Program-made: the position numbers and the translations under genes | DNA from: Sphingomonas sp. NBWT7 | GTDB lineage: Bacteria; Pseudomonadota; Alphaproteobacteria; Sphingomonadales; Sphingomonadaceae | Assembly: GCF_014217605.1 (NCBI RefSeq) | Contig: NZ_CP043639.1 | Coordinates: 1,697,501-1,761,500 of the forward strand | Direction: 5' to 3' | DNA length: 64,000 nt | Shown: piece by piece, positions 1 through 8,702 of the stretch | Layout of the letters: every line of letters begins with the position of its first letter | Numbering within the stretch: position 1 is the first letter of the stretch | The notes under the pieces: model-generated | Databases searched by the model: none | The model's input: the letters and a program-made list of their open reading frames with translations, nothing else | What the model was told of the DNA's origin: nothing

Positions 1-444
1 GAGCGGCGCGTCGCCCAGCATCGCCTGCATCGCGCGTTCTACGTCGCTCTCGGCGATGTGCAACGATCGGATCGCGTCCCACTCGCCGGCATTCGCCTCG
101 AACCATTGCAGCGCGCTCGCCGCCCGGTCGGCACGCACCGCGGCGAGCCGGGCGGCGTCGGTCGCGCCTTCGCCCGCATCCTCGTCCCACGCATCGATCG
201 CCGCGAGCACCGGCGCCACCAGCCGCGCCGCGCCCAGCGCCACGAACACCCAGCTGCCCTCCTTACGCCGCTCGGCGAGCCCCGCATCGCACAGGATCTT
301 GACGTGCCGGCTGACGCGCGGCTGGCTTTGCCCCAGCACCAGCGCCAGCTCGCCGACCGATAGCTCCATCGTCCGCAGCAGCTGCAGGATGCGAAGCCGC
401 GACGAATCGGCCAGGGCACGGAAGGTCTCGAGCGCGTTGGTCAC
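1..444 (-). CDS. ArsR-family transcriptional regulator, N-terminal part (probable ArsR-methyltransferase fusion)
   Basis: The gene starts at a GTG at 444 and runs out of the window, so 148 N-terminal residues are visible. Residues about 5-80 form an ArsR/SmtB winged helix, with the recognition helix around GQSQPRVSRHVKIL and a wing ending GSWVFVAL. The remainder is a linker (SALQWFEANAGEWDAI) of the kind that leads into a SAM-dependent methyltransferase domain in proteobacterial regulators of methionine and S-adenosylhomocysteine metabolism. That C-terminal domain is inferred because it lies outside the window. The ATG-less start is supported by the position of the domain and by a perfect palindrome 10 bp upstream. 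In related genomes metF and metH usually follow, but they cannot be seen here. Confidence 0.8.
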   Translation of the reverse strand, partial: MTNALETFRALADSSRLRILQLLRTMELSVGELALVLGQSQPRVSRHVKILCDAGLAERRKEGSWVFVALGAARLVAPVLAAIDAWDEDAGEGATDAARLAAVRADRAASALQWFEANAGEWDAIRSLHIAESDVERAMQAMLGDAPL

Positions 445-453
445 GGCTAAAAG

Positions 454-473
454 ATATAAAGATATCTTTATAT
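454..473. promoter_or_regulatory. Perfect 20-bp palindromic operator (SahR-like)
   Basis: ATATAAAGATATCTTTATAT is a perfect inverted repeat, strikingly AT-rich in this GC-rich DNA, ending 10 bp before the GTG start of the ArsR-type gene. Position and shape fit an autoregulatory ArsR-family operator. The ArsR-methyltransferase group related to SahR is known to use palindromes of this general kind. Assignment to SahR is by resemblance only. Confidence 0.65.
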
Positions 474-608
474 GTCGTCAAACGCGCATCGTTGTGCGCT
501 GCCGTGTGGACCAGCAAAGTTTCGTTGCGGAGCGAAAATACCTGCGCCACGTTAGTCCCGTCGTCGTCGGCAGTGCCGGCGTTCGTCAAACGACAGGGAG
601 TTTTCGGT

Positions 609-929
609 ATGAAGTTCTTCGCCACCGCCGCCACGCTCGTCGCCGCCGCCGCGCTCGCCGCGTGCAGCCAGAACGCCCAGAACGAGACGGCGGACGCCGC
701 CAATGCCGTGGGTGCGGACGTCAGTGCCACCACTTCGAACGCGGTCAACGACGTCGAGGCCGCGACCGATCGCGCACTCGGCTCGGCCGAAGCGACGCTC
801 GACAATGCCGGCGCCCGGATCGAAGGCGGCGCGGATCGTGCCGGCGCGGCGATCGACAATTCGGCCGACCGCGCGGCGCAGGAAACGGGCGAGGCGCTGA
901 CCGACGCCGGCAACGCGCTGAAGAACTGA
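609..929 (+). CDS. Small alanine-rich lipoprotein
   Basis: This predicted 106-residue lipoprotein has a hydrophobic signal segment ending in the lipobox LAAC, with Cys19 as the lipidation site. The mature part is Ala/Asp/Asn-rich and probably helical (repeated blocks such as AADRA and GADRAGAAID), resembling amphipathic helix-repeat lipoproteins or stress-type proteins. The ATG at 609 is chosen because it places the signal peptide at the N-terminus; an in-frame upstream start at 492 would bury it. It overlaps the next lipoprotein gene (TGATG at 927-931), so the two are probably co-translated. Function is unknown. Confidence 0.75.
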   Translation: MKFFATAATLVAAAALAACSQNAQNETADAANAVGADVSATTSNAVNDVEAATDRALGSAEATLDNAGARIEGGADRAGAAIDNSADRAAQETGEALTDAGNALKN

Positions 930-1111
930 TGCGCCACGTGACGGGAGGGGCGCTTGCCGCGCTCCTCCTGCTCGCCGCCTGCTCGTTGGAGCCAGACGCG
1001 CCCGGCGCGATCAGCGCCGACGAGGAACAGCAGCTCAACGATGCCGCCGCGATGCTCGATGCCAACAGCATCGCGCTCGACAATGCGATCGAGGATACCC
1101 CCGCCCGATGA
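929..1111 (+). CDS. Tiny lipoprotein
   Basis: This 60-residue protein begins at 929, overlapping the stop of the preceding lipoprotein gene. A short basic N-terminus is followed by a hydrophobic stretch and the lipobox LLAAC with Cys18. The mature tail of about 40 residues is acidic (DEEQQLNDAAAMLD) and probably forms one helix. Its stop overlaps the start of the aldo/keto reductase (ATGA at 1108-1111), so three genes are tightly coupled. No family is recognised. The signal and coupling make it a real gene despite its size. Confidence 0.65.
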   Translation: MRHVTGGALAALLLLAACSLEPDAPGAISADEEQQLNDAAAMLDANSIALDNAIEDTPAR

Positions 1112-2055
1112 ACAAGCGCCGGCTCGGCTCGTCCGATCTCCAGATCGCCCCGCTCGTGCTGGGCGGCAACGTCTTCGGCTGGACGGCGGATCGCGACGCC
1201 AGCTTCGCCGTGCTCGACGCCTTCGTCGCCGGCGGCGGCACGATGATCGATACCGCGGACGTCTATTCGGCATGGGTGCCTGGCCACAAGGGCGGCGAAT
1301 CGGAGACAATGATCGGCGAGTGGCTGCGTACCTCGGCCAAGCGCGACGACGTGCTGATCGCGACCAAGGTCGGCATGCTGCCCGGCGAGGGTGGCGAGAA
1401 GCTCGCCCCCGCCCGCATCGCCGCCGCGTGCGACGCCTCGTTGCAGCGTCTGGGCACCGATCGCATCGATCTCTATTTCGCGCATCAGGATGACGAGGCG
1501 ACGCCGCAGGAAGCGGTGCTCGAGGCGTTCGCCGCGCTGGTAAAGGCGGGCAAGGTCCGCGTCCTCGGCGCGTCCAATTTCCACGCTGCGCGGCTGAAGT
1601 CCGCGAACGAGGCGGCGCGCGCCGCCGGACTGCCGCGCTTCGATGCACTGCAGCCAGAATACAATCTCGTCAGCCGCACCAAGTTCGAGGGCGAACTGCA
1701 GGATTATTGCGTCGAACAAAATGTTGGCGTCGTGCCCTATTATGGGCTCGCCTCGGGCTTCCTCACCGGCAAGTACCGCAGCGAGGGCGATCTGTCGAAG
1801 AGCGTGCGCGGCGGGCGCATGGGTGATCTTCTTCAGGGTCGCGGTAAGGCCGTGCTCGACGCGATGGACGGCGTCGCCGCGGAAACCGGCGCCAGCCTCG
1901 CGCAGATCGCACTCGCCTGGCTAATCGCGCAGGACGGCGTCACCGCCCCGATCGCCAGCGCCACCAGCGCGGCGCAGGTCGAGGAACTGATGCCCGCGAT
2001 GACGCTGAACCTGACACCCGATCAGCTCGACCGCCTCAGCGCCGCCGGCGCCTGA
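1108..2055 (+). CDS. Aldo/keto reductase
   Basis: A 315-residue cytosolic NAD(P)H-dependent oxidoreductase with the (beta/alpha)8 aldo/keto reductase fold. The tetrad is visible as Asp48 and Tyr53 (MIDTADVYSAW), Lys87 (ATKVG) and His126 (LYFAHQDD). The cofactor-binding C-terminal part includes LAQIALAWLIAQ and a late basic/polar segment. Length is normal for the YajO/Tas-like group of reductases acting on small carbonyl compounds. The start overlaps the preceding lipoprotein stop by 4 bp. The physiological substrate cannot be told from sequence. Confidence 0.92.
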   Translation: MNKRRLGSSDLQIAPLVLGGNVFGWTADRDASFAVLDAFVAGGGTMIDTADVYSAWVPGHKGGESETMIGEWLRTSAKRDDVLIATKVGMLPGEGGEKLAPARIAAACDASLQRLGTDRIDLYFAHQDDEATPQEAVLEAFAALVKAGKVRVLGASNFHAARLKSANEAARAAGLPRFDALQPEYNLVSRTKFEGELQDYCVEQNVGVVPYYGLASGFLTGKYRSEGDLSKSVRGGRMGDLLQGRGKAVLDAMDGVAAETGASLAQIALAWLIAQDGVTAPIASATSAAQVEELMPAMTLNLTPDQLDRLSAAGA

Positions 2056-2341
2056 CGCGCCCGCCGAACAATGGAACCGGCGCCCAACCGGAAAAGAGGT
2101 TGCTCACCGGGATCGGCTCGCAGGATCGCGCGCCGGCGCGGCTGGCCAGGCGCAGATCGCCGCGCAGGCCCCGGTGAGACGCCGCCCCCATTCGGATCGT
2201 ATTCGCGCTTCAGGATTATCGGCGTCTAACGATCATCGGATAAGCGGCATCGCGAGGCGTCGTCCGAACACGATGACCTAACCGTAGCGTTAACCTTATC
2301 GCGTCAGGTGCCGGCAATCCGGCATCGGCTATTGCTTCGCC

Positions 2342-2983
2342 ATGCTGTCGCCGACTCGCCTCGTGCTTCTGTCGTTCGCGGTCGCCGCGGGATCGGTCGC
2401 CTTCGCCTCCACCCGCCCACCGCCCGGCCCCCGCGTCCTCGCCAGCCAGGACGTGCCGACGACGGTCGCGCCGGCCGCGACCGCCGCGAAGCCCGTCGCG
2501 CCCGCGCCGCTGCCCGCATCCTACACGATCAGGTCGGTCCTCCCGATCGAAGGCCCGATGAAGATGGGCGACCATCACTGGGATGAGAGCGCGGCCCCGG
2601 CGAAGGGCACGATCGTCATTACCGTCGATCTCGCGGCGCAGGTACTCAGCGTCTTTCGCGACGGGCACGAGATCGGCGCCGCCGCCGTGCTGTTCGGCGC
2701 CGACGCCAAACCGACCCCGCTCGGCGTCTATCCGATCACGCAGAAGGACGCCGATCACGTCTCCAACATCTACCATGCGCCGATGCCATACATGCTGCGG
2801 CTCACCAACGACGGCATTTCGATCCACGCCAGCGAAGTCGCAGACGGCTATATGACGCACGGCTGCATCGGCGTGCCGCTACCCTTCGCCAAAAAGCTGT
2901 TCGCGGCGGTCAAGCTCGGCGACAAGGTGATCGTCACGCGCGGTGAGGCGCTCGAGGTCGGTCAGCCCGTCAAAGCCATCTGA
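2342..2983 (+). CDS. L,D-transpeptidase (YkuD family)
   Basis: A 213-residue exported protein with an N-terminal hydrophobic signal or anchor (residues 5-22) and a Pro/Ala-rich linker to about 60. The YkuD catalytic domain follows (about 88-200). The catalytic motif is IHASEVADGY (His162) plus MTHGCIGVP, with Cys175 as nucleophile. The usual Arg two residues after the Cys is replaced by Gly. Such enzymes form 3-3 or lipoprotein-anchoring cross-links in peptidoglycan in the periplasm. It is preceded by about 285 bp of non-coding DNA, so it probably has its own promoter. Confidence 0.88.
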   Translation: MLSPTRLVLLSFAVAAGSVAFASTRPPPGPRVLASQDVPTTVAPAATAAKPVAPAPLPASYTIRSVLPIEGPMKMGDHHWDESAAPAKGTIVITVDLAAQVLSVFRDGHEIGAAAVLFGADAKPTPLGVYPITQKDADHVSNIYHAPMPYMLRLTNDGISIHASEVADGYMTHGCIGVPLPFAKKLFAAVKLGDKVIVTRGEALEVGQPVKAI

Positions 2984-3065
2984 CCCTCACCGCAACCCCC
3001 CCGAAGACCCCACCAAAAGCCCTCCGAACCCCTCACTTTTCGCCAGATTTTGCCCGGCCCGAAGG

Positions 3066-3251
3066 TCAGTGTTCCTCGCCGACTGCTCGCCCCCGCCGCC
3101 CCGCTGCTCGCTCGATGATCAACCTGCGACGCGCCTCGTCGGCGTCGCGCCACGCTCCGATCTCGTCCAGCGTCCGGTAGCAGCCGAGGCACATTTCACC
3201 CTCGTCATCGAGCCGGCAGATGCCGATGCACGGCGTCTCGACGCTTGGCAT
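3066..3251 (-). CDS. DUF1289 small cysteine protein
   Basis: About 61 residues with the DUF1289 signature: PCIGIC near the start and CLGCYRTLDEI in the middle. The four cysteines suggest a small metal-binding site. The ATG at 3251 is preferred because it overlaps the stop of the upstream NUDIX gene (TAATG); a GTG at 3257 would add two residues. DUF1289 genes are widespread in proteobacteria and often lie beside unrelated housekeeping genes. The molecular role is not established. Confidence 0.85.
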   Translation of the reverse strand: MPSVETPCIGICRLDDEGEMCLGCYRTLDEIGAWRDADEARRRLIIERAAGRRGRAVGEEH

Positions 3252-3721
3252 TACCACGCGCCGAACCCCTGATCACCCGCCCGATACTCCGCGATCCGCC
3301 GCCGCGTCGCCGGTGACGTATCCTCCGGCAGCGCTTCGACGGTAACCCATGCGACCTCGGCGATCTCGCGCCGATCGGCCGCGATCAGCGCCTCTGGCAT
3401 GTCGGTTTCGGCAACGAAGACAACGACATGGTCATCCTTGCTCTGTGCCGTATTATGATAGACACCAAGTACGCGCACTAACCGCACGTCGCCCAGCCCC
3501 ACTTCCTCGCGAAGTTCGCGGCGGATCGCTGCTGCTGCACTCTCGCGCTTGGCGACGCCGCCGCCCGGCAGATACCAGCCATCGATATAATGGTGCCGGA
3601 CCAGCGCGACGCGCCCCGCGGGATCGATCAGGATCGCCCGCGCCACGAATGTGCGCGGACGTCGGACTTTCGACCACCATCGCATCGCGCGCCCGGCGAT
3701 CCGGTAGCGCAACGCGGGCAC
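3251..3721 (-). CDS. NUDIX hydrolase
   Basis: A 156-residue NUDIX-fold pyrophosphohydrolase. The Nudix box spans about residues 53-76 and matches the GX5EX7REUXEEXGU pattern, with the REL/REEVGL core intact for divalent-metal binding. It is preceded by DGWYLPGGG. An N-terminal basic segment (RAMRWWSKVRRPR) may contact membrane or substrate. The family hydrolyses nucleoside diphosphates linked to another moiety; the exact substrate is unknown. It sits in a minus-strand run downstream of the helicase with one base between genes, and its stop overlaps the DUF1289 start. Confidence 0.9.
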   Translation of the reverse strand: MPALRYRIAGRAMRWWSKVRRPRTFVARAILIDPAGRVALVRHHYIDGWYLPGGGVAKRESAAAAIRRELREEVGLGDVRLVRVLGVYHNTAQSKDDHVVVFVAETDMPEALIAADRREIAEVAWVTVEALPEDTSPATRRRIAEYRAGDQGFGAW

Positions 3722-3722
3722 G

Positions 3723-5168
3723 TCAGCCGCCGATCGTTGCGCTCAGGAACGCCGGCACCGGGCCGTTCCACCCGTCGTCCGGCCCCTCGTCGCGCTCGTG
3801 GCGGCGCTGCGACGCGTAACGCTGTTGGCCGGTCTGGTCGTCGCGACCGCGGCCCGCCTGCTCTTGGCGGCTGCCGTCTGCTCGGCCTCCGCGCCCGCGA
3901 CCCGCCGGATCGTCACGCCGGTCATCCGCACTGTCGCGAGCAGCTGGTTCCTTTTCGGCGGCTGGCGTTGCCAGCGCGTCCGCCGACGGCCTCGAGCGCG
4001 TACGACCGGGTCGCTCGCGCGGCGTCTCTGCGCTCGCCTCGTCGGCCGCCGGAACCTCGAACTTGGCGATGGTTTGCCCGGTAAGTTTCTCGATGTTCTG
4101 GATGTTCTCGGCGTCTTCGGGCCCGACGAACGTATAGGACGTACCCGTCGCCCCCGCGCGTCCCGTCCGGCCGATGCGATGCACGTAATCGTCCGGATGC
4201 CACGGCGCATCGAAGTTGAAGACGTGGCTGACGCCCTTGATGTCGAGCCCGCGCGCGGCGACGTCGGACGCCACCAGAATGTTGATGTCGCCCGACTTGA
4301 ACCGGTCGAGCTCGGCGATCCGCGCCGATTGCTCCATGTCGCCGTGGATTTCGCCGGCGGCGAAACCGTGCTTCTTCAAACTCTTGTTGAGCTCGCGCAC
4401 CGTCGTCTTGCGGTTGCAGAAGATGATCGCGTTGGCGACGCCCTCGGATTTCAGCAGTCGCCGCAGCGTATCGCGCTTCTGGAAGGCCGAGCCCTTAACC
4501 GGCACCAGCCACTGTGTAATGTTGGTATTGGTGCTCGCCGGCCGCGCGACCTCGATCGTCTTGGGATTGGACAGGAACTTGTCCGCCAGCTTCTTGATCG
4601 GCGGCGGCATCGTCGCCGAAAAAAGCAGCGTCTGCCGCTGCTTGGGCAGCTTCGTGCAGATTTCCTCGATATCAGGGATGAACCCCATGTCGAGCATGCG
4701 ATCCGCCTCGTCGATCACCAGCATGCTGCAGCCGTTGAGCAGGATCTTGCCGCGCCCGAACAGGTCCATCAGCCGCCCGGGCGTCGCGATCAGCACGTCG
4801 ACGCCGCGCTCCAGCGCCTTGACCTGATCGCCCATCTGCACGCCGCCGATCAGCAGCGCCATCGACAGTTTGTGATACTTGCCGTAGATCTCGAAATTCT
4901 CTGCAACCTGCGCCGCAAGTTCGCGTGTCGGCTCAAGAATAAGGCTGCGCGGCATCAGCGCGCGGGCGCGACCGTGCGCCAGGATATCGATCATCGGCAG
5001 CACGAACGACGCCGTCTTGCCCGTCCCCGTCTGCGCGATGCCGATGATGTCGCGCATCATCAGCACGCTCGGGATCGCTGCAGCCTGGATCAGCGTCGGG
5101 TCGGTATAGCCCGTGTCGCCGACGGCGCGGAGAAGTTCTTCTGACAGGCCGAGGTCGGCGAAGCTCAT
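3723..5168 (-). CDS. DEAD-box RNA helicase, RhlE-like
   Basis: A 481-residue ATP-dependent RNA helicase. Visible motifs are the Q motif (PTLIQ, about 24-28), Walker A AQTGTGKT (45-52), PTREL (80-84), DEAD (153-156), SAT (184-186), and motif VI HRIGRTGR (330-337). Both RecA-like domains are complete. The C-terminal tail of about 110 residues is low-complexity and rich in Arg, Gly, Asp and Gln, typical of RhlE-type accessory RNA-binding tails. It ends GPVPAFLSATIGG. Likely roles are ribosome assembly and RNA turnover, especially in the cold. It heads the helicase-NUDIX-DUF1289 run. Confidence 0.93.
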   Translation of the reverse strand: MSFADLGLSEELLRAVGDTGYTDPTLIQAAAIPSVLMMRDIIGIAQTGTGKTASFVLPMIDILAHGRARALMPRSLILEPTRELAAQVAENFEIYGKYHKLSMALLIGGVQMGDQVKALERGVDVLIATPGRLMDLFGRGKILLNGCSMLVIDEADRMLDMGFIPDIEEICTKLPKQRQTLLFSATMPPPIKKLADKFLSNPKTIEVARPASTNTNITQWLVPVKGSAFQKRDTLRRLLKSEGVANAIIFCNRKTTVRELNKSLKKHGFAAGEIHGDMEQSARIAELDRFKSGDINILVASDVAARGLDIKGVSHVFNFDAPWHPDDYVHRIGRTGRAGATGTSYTFVGPEDAENIQNIEKLTGQTIAKFEVPAADEASAETPRERPGRTRSRPSADALATPAAEKEPAARDSADDRRDDPAGRGRGGRADGSRQEQAGRGRDDQTGQQRYASQRRHERDEGPDDGWNGPVPAFLSATIGG

Positions 5169-5273
5169 GGCGATCCTGAAAAAGGGGCGCGAAGCGCACG
5201 CCCGTCATTGGACGCGAGACGCGATTGCGCGTCCATTGTCAAGGAAAACGCCGCTATACACAGCGCGGTCGTG

Positions 5274-5726
5274 TTATTTCGTCGTTGCCGTCAACGTCCT
5301 GAACCGGCTGATCTTACAGCGGGCGCCCGATCGCGATCGAAGCACGTCGCGCTTGGCGCAGACCATCCCGTCGCCGGCGCGCTTCAGGTAAAAGCCGCTG
5401 TAGAAATTAAGCGTCGGGCAATCGTCGTCGAGCTTGGCGCGCAGGCGGCGACCGTCGGTGACGATCAGGTCGACATCGCCGTCACGCGAGAACATCGCGC
5501 TCGCCAGCGTCGCGGCGGCGACGCACTTGGGCGCCTTGTGCTCGCGCCACGTCACCTCCGCATCCGGCTCGCTGCGTCGTACGGGAAGCTGCGGGATGCG
5601 GATCACCACCCGCTCGCGGTAGATCATCTGCGCGAGTTCAATGCCGTTCAACCCCGCCGGCTCGTGTGCCGAGATCAGCAGCGGCGCGCAGATCGCGAGC
5701 GGAACAAGGGCACGGCGCTGGGTCAT
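5274..5726 (-). CDS. Hypothetical secreted protein
   Basis: A 150-residue protein with a short hydrophobic N-terminal segment (ALVPLAICAPLLISA) that looks like a Sec signal peptide. Its mature domain contains two conserved-looking cysteine positions (APKCVAAATL and DDDCPTLNFYSGFYLK) and a third pair near the C-terminus (MVCAKRD, ARCKISRF), so disulfides are plausible. No family is recognised with confidence. It is divergent from the FAD-linked oxidase gene, with about 60 bp between them. Confidence 0.65.
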   Translation of the reverse strand: MTQRRALVPLAICAPLLISAHEPAGLNGIELAQMIYRERVVIRIPQLPVRRSEPDAEVTWREHKAPKCVAAATLASAMFSRDGDVDLIVTDGRRLRAKLDDDCPTLNFYSGFYLKRAGDGMVCAKRDVLRSRSGARCKISRFRTLTATTK

Positions 5727-5789
5727 CGATTGATTGTGCCGTTGCCGCGAATTGTTTGAACCATGGATGAATTACGGCGATCATGCGGC

Positions 5790-7232
5790 ATGACGCCAGC
5801 TCAAACCAGCCTCCTCGACGCGCTCCGCCCGATCGTCCAACCGCGTGCGATCGTCACCGATCCAGACACGATCGCGCCCTGGGAGATCGACTGGCGAAAG
5901 CGCTGGCACGGCCGCGCACCGATCATGTTCCAGCCCGGAACGGTGAGCGAGGTGCAGGCGATCGTCCGCGCAGCGGCCGCCAGCGGCGTTCCGCTGGTGC
6001 CGCAGGGCGGCAACACATCGATGGTGGGCGGTGCGACGCCGCCGTCGAGCGGCGACGCCGCCCTCCTGTCGCTTCGCCGGCTTAACGCGATCCGCGCGCT
6101 CGATGCGGACGCCGGGCTGGCAGTTGCCGAAGCCGGCGTGATCCTCGCCGATCTGCACGCCGCCGCTCTATCGGCCGGTCGCCGCTTCCCGCTGACGCTG
6201 GGCGCCCGCGGATCGGCGACGATCGGCGGACTGGTATCGACCAATGCCGGCGGCACGCAGGTGCTGCGCTGGGGCACGATGCGCGGCCTGGTCGCCGGGA
6301 TCGAAGCGGTGCTGCCGGACGGCGCGCTGCACGACGGCCTGTCGCCGCTCAAGAAGGATAATCGCGGCTATGATCTGACGCAGCTGCTGATCGGCGCGGA
6401 GGGCACGCTGGGCATCGTCACCGCGGCGACGCTGCGCCTCGCGCCGGCGATCCGGGCACGGGCAGTGGCCTGGGCGGCGGTTGCCTCGCCCACCGATGCG
6501 TTGGCTCTGCTGCGCCGCTTCGAAGCCGCCGGCGATCTGATCGAGAGCTTCGAGCTGCTTCCCGCCGAGTCGCTCGACGCGGTGCTCGCCCACGTGTCCG
6601 ATACCCGCACGCCGCTCGCGACGCCGCATCCGTGGCACGTGCTGATCGAAGCGGTCGCGGCCGACGAGCAACCCCCCGAAGCATTCATCGAGCGCGTCCT
6701 CGGGCCGGCGATCGAGGACGGCCTCGTCGCCGACGCAACGCTGGCGGCTAGCGAGAGTCAGGCAAACGCATTCTGGCGCATCCGCGACTCGATCTCGGAC
6801 GCCGAACGCGCAACCGGCCCCGCCGCGCAGCACGACATTTCGGTGCCGGTTGAGACGATGCCGCGCTTCATGGTGGACGCCGCTGCGGCGTGCGATGCGC
6901 GCTTCCCAGGTACGCGCGCCAGCGGCTTCGGCCATCTTGGCGACGGCAACGTCCACTTCCACGTCCGCGCGCCCGCCGGCGCCGATCGCGACCGCTGGCT
7001 GGCCGAGGAAGCGCCCGTCGTCTCGCGTTTCGTCAACGATCTCGTCGTTGCGGTCGGCGGCTCGATCTCGGCCGAGCACGGCATCGGACAGATGAAGATC
7101 GACGAGCTCGAACGACTGTCGTCCCCCACGCGCATCGCTGCGTTGCGCGCGATCAAATCGGCGCTCGATCCGCTGACTATCATGAATCCCGGCAAGCTGG
7201 TGCCGCTTGCACCGCGCGTGGTGGATCAATAG
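5790..7232 (+). CDS. FAD-linked oxidase / D-2-hydroxyacid dehydrogenase
   Basis: About 480 residues in the vanillyl-alcohol-oxidase/PCMH flavoprotein superfamily, GlcD/D2HGDH branch. The N-terminal half has the FAD-binding segments PQGGNTSMVGGA and GARGSATIGGLVSTNAGG. The C-terminal half has the family hallmarks GHLGDGNVHFHV and AEHGIGQMK, whose His residues bind the catalytic metal in this branch. It probably oxidises a D-2-hydroxy acid such as D-2-hydroxyglutarate or D-lactate, passing electrons to a carrier. The ATG at 5790 is preferred because homologous proteins begin near here; 5763 is an alternative adding nine residues. Confidence 0.88.
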   Translation: MTPAQTSLLDALRPIVQPRAIVTDPDTIAPWEIDWRKRWHGRAPIMFQPGTVSEVQAIVRAAAASGVPLVPQGGNTSMVGGATPPSSGDAALLSLRRLNAIRALDADAGLAVAEAGVILADLHAAALSAGRRFPLTLGARGSATIGGLVSTNAGGTQVLRWGTMRGLVAGIEAVLPDGALHDGLSPLKKDNRGYDLTQLLIGAEGTLGIVTAATLRLAPAIRARAVAWAAVASPTDALALLRRFEAAGDLIESFELLPAESLDAVLAHVSDTRTPLATPHPWHVLIEAVAADEQPPEAFIERVLGPAIEDGLVADATLAASESQANAFWRIRDSISDAERATGPAAQHDISVPVETMPRFMVDAAAACDARFPGTRASGFGHLGDGNVHFHVRAPAGADRDRWLAEEAPVVSRFVNDLVVAVGGSISAEHGIGQMKIDELERLSSPTRIAALRAIKSALDPLTIMNPGKLVPLAPRVVDQ

Positions 7233-7289
7233 GGCGCGGTTCATCCGGGCGGCTCGGCGTCGCCCATGCGACATTTCTGGAGAGAACAG

Positions 7290-8066
7290 ATGGCCACCGC
7301 GCCGCAGCAGCAACCGCTCCCGCTCTTCTACAACGGGCTGGAACCGCTCTCGAGCGAATTGCACGCCGATTACCGCATCCGCCCGGCGACCTCGGCGCCG
7401 TTCCTCGGCGCGCAGCACGCCATCCCGGTGACAATCGACGAGTTCGCGCTGGCGCAGCGTTTCATGCCGATCGTCTTCTCCGCCGGCGACGATGCCATCC
7501 CGATCGCGCTGATGGGCCTCAACGAAGGCGTCAACGTCTTCATCGATGCCGAGGGCAAGCTGACCGAGGAGAACTTCTACGTCCCCGCCTACGTCCGCCG
7601 CTATCCGTACATGCTCGCGCGCCTGCGTCCCGACGCGGAGGAGCTGTCGCTCTGCTTCGATCCCACGTCGGACACGATCGGGCGCTTCGACGAGGGCGAG
7701 CCACTGTTCGAGAACGGCCAGCCGAGCGCGGTGACCAAGAACATCCTCGCCTTCAACGAGCAGTTCGAGCAGGCCGGCGCGCGCACCGCGGCGTTCATGA
7801 CCGAGCTGCGCGAAGCCGAACTGTTGATGGACGGCGAAGTGTCGATCCAGCACGACAGCAATCCGCAGCCGTTCGTCTATCGCGGCTTCCAGATGGTGAA
7901 CGAGGAGAAGCTGCAGGATCTGCGCGGCGACCAGCTGCGCAAGATGAGCAAGAGCGGCATGCTGCCCCTGCTCTACGCGCACCTCTTCTCGCTGTCGCTG
8001 ATGCGCGACATCTTTGCCCGCCAGATGGCGTCGGGCAAGATGCCGCAGCCGAACCTCAACGCCTGA
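7290..8066 (+). CDS. SapC-family protein
   Basis: About 258 residues resembling SapC, first described from surface-layer loci of Campylobacter and common in alphaproteobacteria. Typical segments are NGLEPLSSELHADYRI, FMPIVFS, and ENFYVPAYVRRYPYML. There is no signal peptide, and the protein looks soluble. A strong Shine-Dalgarno (GGAGAG) 6-8 bp before the ATG at 7290 decides the start over the in-frame 7266. It precedes cytochrome b561 by 16 bp. Function in non-S-layer bacteria is unproven. Confidence 0.85.
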   Translation: MATAPQQQPLPLFYNGLEPLSSELHADYRIRPATSAPFLGAQHAIPVTIDEFALAQRFMPIVFSAGDDAIPIALMGLNEGVNVFIDAEGKLTEENFYVPAYVRRYPYMLARLRPDAEELSLCFDPTSDTIGRFDEGEPLFENGQPSAVTKNILAFNEQFEQAGARTAAFMTELREAELLMDGEVSIQHDSNPQPFVYRGFQMVNEEKLQDLRGDQLRKMSKSGMLPLLYAHLFSLSLMRDIFARQMASGKMPQPNLNA

Positions 8067-8082
8067 TCACAGGGGAAACGCG

Positions 8083-8628
8083 ATGGCCCGTCTGCCGCAG
8101 GATCAGCGCTACTCGGGCGTCGCCATCGCGTTTCACTGGATTATCGCGCTGCTGGCGATCGTCAATCTCGCAGTCGGCCTGCTGCACGATGCGATCCCCG
8201 CGCTCGGCGCATTGATGCCCGGTCACAAGGCGATCGGGATCACGGTTCTTGCGCTGACGGCTGGCCGCCTCGCCTGGCGGCTCGCACACCGCGCCCCGCC
8301 GCTGCCGGCGCACACGCCCGCGTGGGAGAAGGGGCTCGCCCATGCGACGCATTGGACGCTCTACGCGCTGCTGCTGCTGATGCCGCTCAGCGGCTGGGCA
8401 ATGGTCTCGGGTACCGAGAAGCGCCGCCCGCTCGACTGGTTCGGCACGTTCGACATCCCCTATTTGCCGGTCTCCACCGCGACCGGCGGCGCGGCGCATG
8501 AGGCGCACGAACTGCTCGGCTGGCTGATGCTCGCGCTGGTGGTTCTGCACGTCGTGGCGGCGCTGCGCCATCACCTCATCCTGCGCGACAATATCCTCGC
8601 GCGGATGGCTCCTGTGCTGCGCCGCTAG
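8083..8628 (+). CDS. Cytochrome b561 family protein
   Basis: A 181-residue integral membrane diheme cytochrome of the bacterial b561 type. Four transmembrane segments lie at about 12-34, 47-65, 86-105 and 142-165. Candidate heme-ligand histidines are in AIAFHWI, MPGHKAIG, ATHWTLY and HELLG/LHVVAA. The ATG at 8083 follows AGGGGAAA. It is probably co-transcribed with the SapC-like gene. It likely transfers electrons in the inner membrane, for example from ubiquinol to an oxygen or superoxide reaction; the partner is unknown. Confidence 0.88.
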   Translation: MARLPQDQRYSGVAIAFHWIIALLAIVNLAVGLLHDAIPALGALMPGHKAIGITVLALTAGRLAWRLAHRAPPLPAHTPAWEKGLAHATHWTLYALLLLMPLSGWAMVSGTEKRRPLDWFGTFDIPYLPVSTATGGAAHEAHELLGWLMLALVVLHVVAALRHHLILRDNILARMAPVLRR

Positions 8629-8702
8629 ACGCGCCAGCTGCCTCGTTTTCTCGTCCCCGCGAGGGGGGCTTGAAACCAAATGCCGCCCTCCTAAGTTAGT
8701 GC

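Noticed and set aside
2056..2341. Possible small gene or RNA before the L,D-transpeptidase
   Set aside because: No frame has a sensible start and composition. TCACCGGG and CCCCGGTGA can pair at long range, but there is no terminator or promoter-like pair.
6168..7982. 604-codon open frame antisense to the FAD-linked oxidase and SapC-like gene
   Set aside because: The sense strand has clear family motifs in both genes; the antisense translation has none.
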